Assembly: GCA_039178805.1 (NCBI GenBank)
Contig: JBCDFC010000053.1
Location: 1 to 23,005 of the forward strand
Direction: 5' to 3'
Source of the DNA: Thermohalobaculum sp039178805
Lineage (GTDB): Bacteria > Pseudomonadota > Alphaproteobacteria > Rhodobacterales > Rhodobacteraceae
Length of the DNA stretch: 23,005 bases
Shown here: positions 15,822 through 22,004 of the stretch, one piece after another
How positions within the stretch are numbered: position 1 is the stretch's first letter
Layout of the letters: each line of letters begins with the position of its first letter
Made by a program: the position numbers and the translations under genes
Notes under the pieces: model-generated
Database searches by the model: none
Seen by the model: only the letters and a program-made list of their open reading frames with translations
Told to the model about the DNA's origin: nothing

Positions 15822-17339
15822 TTAACTGTGCACGCGGCGGACGGTTTCGGCGGTTCGTCGGATGGCGAGCATGGTCTCCTCGTCCTTCCGGTCGAGGTTC
15901 TTCATCTGCATCACCATGCGGCGGTTGCTGCGGAACCGGCTTTCATGGCGGGCCAAAAAGTCCCAGTAGAGCGTGGTGAAGGGGCAGGCATCCTCGCCCA
16001 CGGCCTGTTTCGGGTCGAACCGGCACTGGCCGCAGCGGTCCGACATGCGGGAGACATAGGCGCCGGACGCGGCGTAGGGCTTGGTGCCCACGATCCCGCC
16101 ATCGCCGTGCTGGCTCATGCCCAGCGTGTTCGGCAGCGAGACCCAGTCGATGGCGTCGAGATACATCTCCATATGCCATTCGTGGAACCGGAAGGGATGG
16201 GCGCCCCAGAGGAGCGAGAAGAGGCCGGAGATCATCAGGCGTTGGATGTGGTGGGCGTAGGCCTCCTCCACGACTTGGCCCAGCGTGTCCGCGAGGCAGG
16301 CCATCTCGGTCTCGCCGGTCCAGAAGAAGGCCGGGAGCTCGGCATCGGCGCCGAGGCCGTTCATGGCGGCATAGTCCGGCATCTCGGTCCAGTAGACGCC
16401 GCGGATGAACTCACGCCAGCCGAGGATTTGGCGGACGAAGCCCTCGACGGCGTTGAGCGGTGCGTGGCCGTCCTCATAGGCCTCGATCGCCGCGGCACAA
16501 ACCTCGCGGGGATCGAGCAGCTTGAGGTTCATCACGGCCGAGAGGCGGGCGTGGTAGAGCGTGGAGTTGCCGCCGGCGATGGCGTCCTGGAAATCGCCGA
16601 AGAGCGGCAGCCGATGCTCGATGAAATCGCGCAGATGGGCGAGCGCCGCGTGCCGGGTCACGGGTTCCGAGAAGCCTTCGGTCGAGCCGGGGGCATCCGG
16701 AAACAGGCGCTCCACCATGCGCATCACCGCGCGGGTGGTGTCATCGGGCTCGGAGCGGGGGCGGATGGGCAGCGATCCGGGGCCGCCCTTGCCGAAGCTT
16801 TTGCGGTTGTCCTTGTCGAAGTTCCAAGCACCGCCCGCCGGTTGGTCGCCATCCATGAGCCAGCCGGTTTCTCGACGCATGGCGCGGTAGAAGTCTTCCA
16901 GAATGAACCGTTTGCGCCCCTCGCGGAGTTGCCGGAACTGCTTCGGGGTCGAGAGGAAATGGGTGTCCTGCCAAACGACGAGGCCGTTGAAGCGCTGCCT
17001 TAGGGCAGCACCCACGCGCCAGTCGCCGGGCCAGGTAACATGGACTTCTTCGGCGTCGATCCGGGCGGCGCCCTCGGCCAGGGTTTCGACCGGCGCATCG
17101 CCGTCGAGGGCGTGGTAGTGCACCTTCCAGCCCTTCTCGCGCAGCGCGTCGGCAAAGAGGCGCATGGCGGCGAAGAACATCACCAGGCGCTTCTTGTGCT
17201 GGCGGAGATAGACTGCCTCCTCGCGCGCCTCGGTCATGACGATCACGTCCCTCGCAGGATCGCTTTCGCGCAGGATCTTGGCGTCGATATCAAGCTGATC
17301 GCCGAGCACGAGGATCGCGCGGCGGGCACGGTCGGTCAT
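15822..17339 (-). CDS. FeS-cluster photolyase/cryptochrome (PhrB/CryB-like, prokaryotic (6-4) type)
   Basis: This 505-residue flavoprotein belongs to the FeS-BCP/CryPro family. It opens with the family's VLGDQL strand (residues 11-16). The four [4Fe-4S] cysteines are C348, C436, C439 and C452, each two less than those recalled for Agrobacterium PhrB (350/438/441/454), so the spacing is identical. Conserved FAD-domain blocks include GGNSTLYHARLSAVMNLKLL (257-276), GWREFIRG (307-314), HHIQRLMI (363-370) and the WVSLPNTLGMSQHGDGG / GTKPYAASG region (399-426). Members repair (6-4) photoproducts or act as light sensors; the 6,7-dimethyl-8-ribityllumazine antenna is a family trait. The DUF2256 gene lies 9 nt upstream on the same strand and the aggregation-factor gene just before it, so all three are probably co-transcribed. 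Confidence 0.95.
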   Translation of the reverse strand: MTDRARRAILVLGDQLDIDAKILRESDPARDVIVMTEAREEAVYLRQHKKRLVMFFAAMRLFADALREKGWKVHYHALDGDAPVETLAEGAARIDAEEVHVTWPGDWRVGAALRQRFNGLVVWQDTHFLSTPKQFRQLREGRKRFILEDFYRAMRRETGWLMDGDQPAGGAWNFDKDNRKSFGKGGPGSLPIRPRSEPDDTTRAVMRMVERLFPDAPGSTEGFSEPVTRHAALAHLRDFIEHRLPLFGDFQDAIAGGNSTLYHARLSAVMNLKLLDPREVCAAAIEAYEDGHAPLNAVEGFVRQILGWREFIRGVYWTEMPDYAAMNGLGADAELPAFFWTGETEMACLADTLGQVVEEAYAHHIQRLMISGLFSLLWGAHPFRFHEWHMEMYLDAIDWVSLPNTLGMSQHGDGGIVGTKPYAASGAYVSRMSDRCGQCRFDPKQAVGEDACPFTTLYWDFLARHESRFRSNRRMVMQMKNLDRKDEETMLAIRRTAETVRRVHS

Positions 17340-17348
17340 GGGCTGCTC

Positions 17349-17498
17349 TCAGGTCTTCTTGGCGGCGCGGCGGCAGCGGTCGGAGCAGAAGCGCACCGCC
17401 TCCCAGTCCCGTGCCCATTTTTTGCGCCAGGTGAAGGGCAGGCCGCAGGTAGCACAGATCTTGGTGGGGAGATCCCCCTTTTTGCGCATCCGGGCCAT
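17349..17498 (-). CDS. DUF2256 small zinc-ribbon protein
   Basis: This 49-residue basic protein begins MARMRKKGDLPTKICATCG. Two cysteine pairs, CxxC (15/18) and CxxxC (38/42), could bind one zinc ion. Between them is the family hallmark PFTWRKKWARDWE, and it ends RCRRAAKKT. The function is unknown. The family is recurrently found beside cryptochrome/photolyase genes, as here, where it lies 9 nt upstream of the FeS photolyase and 4 nt downstream of the aggregation-factor gene. The positive charge and zinc ribbon suggest nucleic-acid or protein contact; this is inference. A second Met at residue 4 is an alternative start. Confidence 0.93.
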   Translation of the reverse strand: MARMRKKGDLPTKICATCGLPFTWRKKWARDWEAVRFCSDRCRRAAKKT

Positions 17499-17502
17499 GG
17501 GC

Positions 17503-18015
17503 TTAGCCTAGGCAGGGCGCGCCGGCGCGGGCTGCAGCTTCGGGCCCGAAGAGGCCCTCATGGGTCTCCTCCCCGCCGTCGCGGTGGCCGAAGCTTGCCG
17601 TGACGCGGGCGCCCGCGATCTCGGCCCCGTCGACGCGCGTGCCGCCGGGCAGGCGATCGTCGAGATCGAGTGTAAGCGTCACGCTCTCGCCTGTGGGCAT
17701 AGCCGCAAAATCAAGCGCTAGGGCTTCGTCGCCGTCCTCGGCCGTGGGGATCGTCGCGAGATGCTGCGCGCCTGCCGCGACGCGGAGAGGTTGCGCCACG
17801 TTGAAGCCTTCGCCGCCCGGCACGACGTCGATCACGAGGCGTCCAGCGGAACCCGCGAACGCGATATCGACGCTCTCGAGCAGCCAGCCCTGGGGGCTGA
17901 CATTCTCGACGATGATGCGGTCGACGGGCGCGCCGTCGCTGAAACGCACTTCGACTGTGGGTCCGCAGATCGGCAGCGCGGAGGTGGCAAGGCTCAAGAA
18001 CATGCGAGATGACAT
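17503..18015 (-). CDS. Aggregation-factor-core-like secreted protein
   Basis: The 170-residue protein has a short hydrophobic N-terminus (MFLSLATSALPICG) that may be a signal peptide. A beta-rich domain follows, with the pattern VEVRFSDGAPVDRIIVEN … DIAFAGSAGRLVIDV … GFNVAQPLRV … DLDDRLPGGTRVDGAEIAGA. This matches what is annotated in Rhodobacterales as 'aggregation factor core', a name inherited from sponge proteins, with no proven function. The final ~25 residues (GEETHEGLFGPEAAARAG) are not typical. The start is uncertain: ATG at 18015 or 18003, neither with a good ribosome-binding site. It ends 4 nt before the DUF2256 start, so it appears to head the photolyase trio. Confidence 0.7.
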   Translation of the reverse strand: MSSRMFLSLATSALPICGPTVEVRFSDGAPVDRIIVENVSPQGWLLESVDIAFAGSAGRLVIDVVPGGEGFNVAQPLRVAAGAQHLATIPTAEDGDEALALDFAAMPTGESVTLTLDLDDRLPGGTRVDGAEIAGARVTASFGHRDGGEETHEGLFGPEAAARAGAPCLG

Positions 18016-18129
18016 AGACGGCTCGCCGTGCGGGGCGAGGCCCAGCCTCGCCTGTGCGACGGGCAAAACGCCGCGCCTCGTGCACAGCTCGGGCGCCGGG
18101 CGAGAAACATAGGCTCCCTCCCAGCGGCC

Positions 18130-18159
18130 TGGATCGCCGGGTCGAGCCCGGCGATGACG
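18130..18159 (-). repeat. Palindromic intergenic repeat (CGTCAT…GATCCA family), copy 4
   Basis: Read on the minus strand this 30-bp unit differs from the copy at 9579-9608 at only two positions, and those two pair with each other in the stem (C-G there, G-C here). The stem is 9 bp (18133-18141 with 18147-18155) around a 5-nt loop. It lies between the second photolyase gene and the aggregation-factor gene. Confidence 0.88.
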
Positions 18160-18171
18160 GCTGCCGGGAGA

Positions 18172-18189
18172 GGTTGCGAAACCGCAACC
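18172..18189 (-). terminator. Hairpin after second photolyase gene, possible terminator
   Basis: On the minus strand GGTTGCG and CGCAACC pair perfectly over 7 bp around a GTTT loop, starting about 5 nt after the photolyase stop. It is not followed by a run of U, so termination would be weak or Rho-assisted. Confidence 0.42.
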
Positions 18190-18193
18190 GCCT

Positions 18194-19717
18194 TTAGAAC
18201 TCGAAGCGGCCCTGGCGATCTTCGCGGGGTGGGTGCTCAATGCGCGGGCGGCGGCGGGAGGCGTGTTTCTTGAGGATCGCGCGCTTGCCTTCCTCGAAAC
18301 CGTCTTTGCGGCGCTGCGCGAAGATGCGTTCCTTGGCGGCGCGGGCGGCGGCCACGGGCTCGACCAGCGGTTCGGGATAGTCGCGGCCGATCACGCAACC
18401 TGCGGCGCGCTGCTCCTCTGCCGTTGCGTGCCAGGGTTCGTGCAGGCGTTTGGTCGGCAAACTCGCCAGCTCCGGCAGCCAGCGGCGGAGGAACACGCCA
18501 TCGGGGTCGTGGTCCTTGGACTGCTTAACGGGGTTGTAGATGCGCACGGTGTTGATGCCGGTCGTGCCGGACTGCATCTGGCTCTGCGACCAGTGGATCC
18601 CCGGCTCGAAATCCGTGAAGAGCCGGCCGAGGCCGGGACCGAAGCGCCGCCAGTCGAGCCAGAGATGGTAGGCCGCGACGGAGCACACCATCGCCCGCAT
18701 GCGGAAATTGAGCCAGCCGGTGGCGCGGAGCGCGCGCATGCAGGCATCGACCATGGGCAGCCCGGTTTGCCCGGTGAGCCAGGCTTCAAGCCGCGTCTCG
18801 TCATGGTCGCCCTCGCGCAGGCCCTCATAGACGGGGTGCATGCAGCGATGCTCGATCTCGGGTTCGTCTTCGAGCTTCTGTATAAAGTGGCAGCGCCAGT
18901 GGAGCCGGGCGATGAAGCTGTCGATCGACTGCCGGTAGGCCTTGCTCTCGTGATAGCGCTGCGCTGCGACCGCCTCCTGAAAGGCCTCGCGCACCGAGAG
19001 TGTGCCCCAGGCGAAATGGGGCGAGAGGCGCGAGCAGGCGTCGTATGCGGTAACGGGCGAGGACATCTCTTTGCGGTAGTGCTCACCCCGGCGGGTCAGA
19101 AAGCTCTCGAGCAGCGATCGTGCCGCGAGCGGCGTTGCGGCAATGGCCTCGGCCGGGTCGGGGGCGAGGCCGAGCGCGCCGCCATCAGGGAGCGCTCCTG
19201 GCGACAATCCATGAGGCTTTAACGATTGAGGCACCGGGGATGCTGCCTCGAGCATCCGCCGGTCCCATTTCTGGGCCCATCCGTCGCGGCTTTTGAGCCG
19301 ACGGATGACGCCGCCGTTCTGTGTCTCATGCCATGGAACGCCATGCTCCCGCGCCCAGGCCGCGACCGCCTGATCCCGCCTGTAGGACCAGGCCTCCCCG
19401 GTTTCCTCGTGGCTCCAAAGCCCGGCGATGCCATGCTCGGCACGGAGATCCTCGAGCACGGGCAAAGCCGGCCCACTACGAACGACGAGAGCGCTGCCGA
19501 GTGCGGCCAGTTCGTCACCAAGATCGGCGAGCGCGCCGGCCACGAAGCGCCATTGGCGAAGGGATGCGCAGGGCGCGCCCCACATCTCCGGCTCAACGAC
19601 GTAAAGGGGCAGCAGCGCCGCGCCTTCGTCGCGCGCGGCTTCGGCAGCGATGGCTAGCGGCGCGTGATCGAAGACGCGGAGGTCTCGCTTGAACCAGACG
19701 ATGTGAAGCCGTGGCAT
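18194..19717 (-). CDS. Deoxyribodipyrimidine photolyase / cryptochrome family protein (second copy, non-FeS)
   Basis: This 507-residue flavoprotein has the classic N-terminal photolyase strand LHIVWFKRDLRVFDH (4-18) and alpha/beta antenna domain. It also has the FAD-binding helical domain: AYDACSRLSPHFAWGTLS (224-241), WRCHFIQKLEDEP (274-286), TGLPMVDACMRALRATGWLN (318-337) and IHWSQSQMQSGTTGINTVRI (374-393), followed by YNPVKQSKDHDPDG. These are the core motifs of COG0415 enzymes, which split pyrimidine dimers with blue light or sense light. It lacks the FeS cysteine pattern of its neighbour. The exact class was not assigned. The ATG at 19717 has a G-rich run upstream and begins directly at the conserved strand; the frame's earlier start adds eight residues. 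The C-terminal tail is Lys/Arg-rich. Confidence 0.92.
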   Translation of the reverse strand: MPRLHIVWFKRDLRVFDHAPLAIAAEAARDEGAALLPLYVVEPEMWGAPCASLRQWRFVAGALADLGDELAALGSALVVRSGPALPVLEDLRAEHGIAGLWSHEETGEAWSYRRDQAVAAWAREHGVPWHETQNGGVIRRLKSRDGWAQKWDRRMLEAASPVPQSLKPHGLSPGALPDGGALGLAPDPAEAIAATPLAARSLLESFLTRRGEHYRKEMSSPVTAYDACSRLSPHFAWGTLSVREAFQEAVAAQRYHESKAYRQSIDSFIARLHWRCHFIQKLEDEPEIEHRCMHPVYEGLREGDHDETRLEAWLTGQTGLPMVDACMRALRATGWLNFRMRAMVCSVAAYHLWLDWRRFGPGLGRLFTDFEPGIHWSQSQMQSGTTGINTVRIYNPVKQSKDHDPDGVFLRRWLPELASLPTKRLHEPWHATAEEQRAAGCVIGRDYPEPLVEPVAAARAAKERIFAQRRKDGFEEGKRAILKKHASRRRPRIEHPPREDRQGRFEF

Positions 19718-20094
19718 CGGCAACCCCCTGTCACGGCACACCGCCTATCGCTCGGCAGGCTCAGGCCGGTGCAACGAAGGCATACCGATCTCCGCGACGG
19801 GCTGGTAGAGAACCTAGGACCTGAAACAACGGATCCAACAGATGCAATCGCCGCAGTGTGGGGGCCCTCCCTTAGATGCGGATTGAGAGGCACACCCCAA
19901 GCGGTGGAGGAGCAGGCAGGCCGCGAGCTTGCTCCTCGAACCTCATTCTGCCCACGCCCAGAGACGCCAACCGATCCTAATCCCGTAGTCGTCGGCTGAG
20001 CGGTCGGCGTTCCGGCACTCACGTGCCATCGGCAACACAACCACCCAGCGCGCGCTGCGAGCGTCCGCGGAAGGCACGGTTTTCAACGGGCCTT
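19718..20094. other. 377-nt stretch without a recognisable gene
   Basis: It lies upstream of the second photolyase and downstream of the ATPase inhibitor gene. Short frames cross it, but none resembles a protein family. An inverted repeat GAGGAGCA/TGCTCCTC (19907-19914 with 19930-19937, 15-nt loop) is present, and a weak promoter-like TTGCAC lies upstream of the photolyase on the minus strand. Confidence 0.4.
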
Positions 20095-20424
20095 TCAGCC
20101 AAGCTCACCCATAAGTTGGGACTTTGCCTCGACCAACAGCTCGGCCATCTTCGTGCGCACGGCATCGGCTTCGATACCGACGGCGCGGGCCTCGAAATCA
20201 CCCATGACTTTCCGCACCACATCTTCGTGGCCGGCTTCCTCGAAATCCGCCTTCACGACGGCCTTCGCATAGGCCTCGATCTCGCTCGGCTCGGTGATCC
20301 CCATCTCGCGGGCGGCCCATTCTCCCAGCAGCCGGTTACGCCGCGCCTCCGCTTTCCACTGCATCTCCGCGTCATGGGCGTATTTGCTCTCGAAGGCCTT
20401 CTGGCGCTCATCGAATGTCGTCAT
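20095..20424 (-). CDS. F1Fo-ATP synthase inhibitor, zeta subunit (DUF1476 family)
   Basis: This 109-residue helical, charged protein starts MTTFDERQKAFESKYAHDAE and continues with RRNRLLGEWAAREMGI, AYAKAVVKADFEEAGHEDVVRKV and AVRTKMAELLVEAKSQ. This is the DUF1476 pattern, and the length fits (about 100-110 aa). In Paracoccus denitrificans the zeta subunit blocks ATP hydrolysis by inserting its N-terminal helix into the F1 catalytic interface. The inhibitory N-terminal segment is intact here. The start at 20424 follows a GGGAG; a longer frame upstream is not conserved-looking. The protein is cytoplasmic and divergent from purC. Confidence 0.93.
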   Translation of the reverse strand: MTTFDERQKAFESKYAHDAEMQWKAEARRNRLLGEWAAREMGITEPSEIEAYAKAVVKADFEEAGHEDVVRKVMGDFEARAVGIEADAVRTKMAELLVEAKSQLMGELG

Positions 20425-20774
20425 TGTCCATGCTCCCTCGATACTTCGCTTCGGCGGCGCGAATGGCGGACCCGCATGCGTGCCGCACTGTGCTGTGATC
20501 GCGCGCGGGCGGCAAGTCGGAAGCGCCCGTTCCGTGCGCGCAATCGGCTCTGAAGTCATCGTGCCGGTTGTGCTTATGACTGGCGCGGCGGCACCGCCCT
20601 CAACCCCGCTCGACGGAGCTGGCCGGTACCGACACCCTCAGCAGGTCAATTCGCGCCGGCAACACTTGGAATGCGGGGCCGCCGCGCATATACCCGTGCC
20701 TCGCCGTCGCAGCGTCGCGCTGCAGCGTGCATTTGTGCTGCCGCCATGGATAGGCGGCGCTCTGGGAGAGACAA
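20425..20774. other. 350-nt divergent intergenic region between zeta subunit gene and purC
   Basis: No credible gene was found. It must carry the promoters of both flanking genes; a candidate for purC is described separately. The leader just before purC is rich in GC-hairpin-forming sequence (for example around GCGCTGCAGCG near 20718-20728). Confidence 0.5.
20666..20694 (+). promoter_or_regulatory. Candidate promoter of purC
   Basis: TTGGAA (20666-20671) and TATACC (20689-20694) are separated by exactly 17 nt. Each matches the sigma-70 consensus at four of six positions. The start site would be near 20701, giving a ~74-nt leader. Confidence 0.4.
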
Positions 20775-21539
20775 ATGGCCCGCCGCCGACTGGTCTATGA
20801 GGGCAAGGCGAAGATCCTCTACGAAGGACCCGAGCCGGGGACGCTCGTGCAGTACTTCAAGGACGATGCGACCGCCTTCAACGCCGAAAAGCACGAGGTT
20901 GTCGACGGCAAGGGCGTGCTGAACAATCGCATCTCCGAGCATATCATGACGGCGCTCTCGGCGATCGGCATCCCGAACCACTTCATCCGCCGCATCAATA
21001 TGCGCGAGCAGCTGATCCGCGCCTGCGAGATCGTGCCGCTGGAGGTGGTGGTCAGGAACGTCGCGGCGGGGTCGATGGCGCAGCGCCTTGGCATCGAGGA
21101 AGGCACCGCCCTGCCCCGCCCGATCATCGAATTCTACTACAAGGACGACAAGCTGGGCGATCCGATCGTCTCGGAAGAGCACATCATCGCCTTCAATTGG
21201 GCGAACCAGCAGGACATCGACGACATGGTGTCGCTGGCGCTGCGGGTGAACGACTTTCTCTCGGGCCTCTTCACCGGGGTCGGGATCAAGCTCGTCGACT
21301 TCAAGATCGAGACCGGGCGGATCTGGGAGGGCGACTATCAGCGCATCATCGTAGCCGACGAGATCAGCCCCGATAGCTGCCGGCTGTGGGACATGAAGAC
21401 GGGCGAGAAGCTCGACAAGGACGTGTTCCGCCGCGATCTCGGCAATCTGACCGATGCCTATACCGAAGTTGCCCGCCGCCTCGGCATCCTGCCCGAGAAC
21501 GGCCAGGTCGCAAAACAGGGCCCTAAGCTCGTGCACTGA
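20775..21539 (+). CDS. purC: Phosphoribosylaminoimidazole-succinocarboxamide (SAICAR) synthase
   Basis: The 254-residue enzyme joins aspartate to CAIR in step 8 of purine synthesis, using ATP. Family blocks are YEGKAKILYEG (8-18, nucleotide loop), FKDDATAFNAEKHEV (28-42), KGVLNNRISEHIM (46-58), VPLEVVVRNVAAGS (87-100), VGIKLVDFKIETG (174-186) and VADEISPDSCRLWDM (194-208). The length and order are standard. GGGAGA precedes the ATG by about 6 nt. Unlike the common alphaproteobacterial order, no purS or purQ follows; a small membrane protein gene comes next. Confidence 0.97.
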   Translation: MARRRLVYEGKAKILYEGPEPGTLVQYFKDDATAFNAEKHEVVDGKGVLNNRISEHIMTALSAIGIPNHFIRRINMREQLIRACEIVPLEVVVRNVAAGSMAQRLGIEEGTALPRPIIEFYYKDDKLGDPIVSEEHIIAFNWANQQDIDDMVSLALRVNDFLSGLFTGVGIKLVDFKIETGRIWEGDYQRIIVADEISPDSCRLWDMKTGEKLDKDVFRRDLGNLTDAYTEVARRLGILPENGQVAKQGPKLVH

Positions 21540-21599
21540 GCGTGATCGCGCATCGGAACGCCTTCATCCGAACGCTTCACGGGCCGGGCCGAGAGCTGC

Positions 21600-22004
21600 A
21601 TGCTGAGCATCCTTCAATCTGCCGCTGAGACGATTGGACGGGGGCCGGCGACGCTCTTGATCCTGACGCTCGCACTGATGTCGGCGGCCTATCCGCTCCT
21701 GACCTGGCGGCTCCGTGGGGGATGGGAGACGGTCGAGGCGGAGGTCATTGGGGTCTCCAATCGTCGGACGCTCGCCTCGAGCACCCATGCAGTCGCTATC
21801 CATGTGGTCGGCGAGGAGACGCCGCGCGATGCGCCTGTGCAGATCGACATCTCCAAACATCCCGTGGGTCCCGGAGACAAAGTGACGCTATTGCGCAACC
21901 CGGCCTCGGGGCGGGTCGTGCGGGATCGGTGGGACGGGGCGAGCGTGCCTCTGATGCTGGCACCCCTGATCGCGATGGCAGCGCTCGCGCTTTATGCGGA
22001 GTGA
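21600..22004 (+). CDS. Small membrane protein, DUF3592-like
   Basis: This 134-residue protein has a hydrophobic helix near the N-terminus (about 16-38, ATLLILTLALMSAAYPLLTW) and another at the C-terminus (about 114-132). Between them is a beta-rich domain: WETVEAEVIGVSNRR, then SSTHAVAIHVVG, then PVGPGDKVTLLRNPASGRVV. The two-helix layout with an extracytoplasmic beta domain matches DUF3592-type proteins of unknown function. It starts 60 nt after purC. Its last 13 nt overlap the end of the convergent MFS gene. Confidence 0.7.
   Translation: MLSILQSAAETIGRGPATLLILTLALMSAAYPLLTWRLRGGWETVEAEVIGVSNRRTLASSTHAVAIHVVGEETPRDAPVQIDISKHPVGPGDKVTLLRNPASGRVVRDRWDGASVPLMLAPLIAMAALALYAE

Noticed and set aside
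15828..17003. Long plus-strand frame opposite the FeS photolyase
   Set aside because: Antisense shadow; the minus-strand product has all four cluster cysteines and the FAD motifs.
18016..18240. N-terminal extension of the aggregation-factor protein up to 18240
   Set aside because: It would translate the palindromic repeat and hairpin and overlap the photolyase gene; the extension shows no domain.
18233..19222. Long plus-strand frame opposite the second photolyase
   Set aside because: Antisense shadow with no recognisable motifs.
20425..20559. 45-residue N-terminal extension of the zeta subunit
   Set aside because: The family begins at MTTFDERQKAFE, and the extension would push the inhibitory N-terminal helix away from the end.
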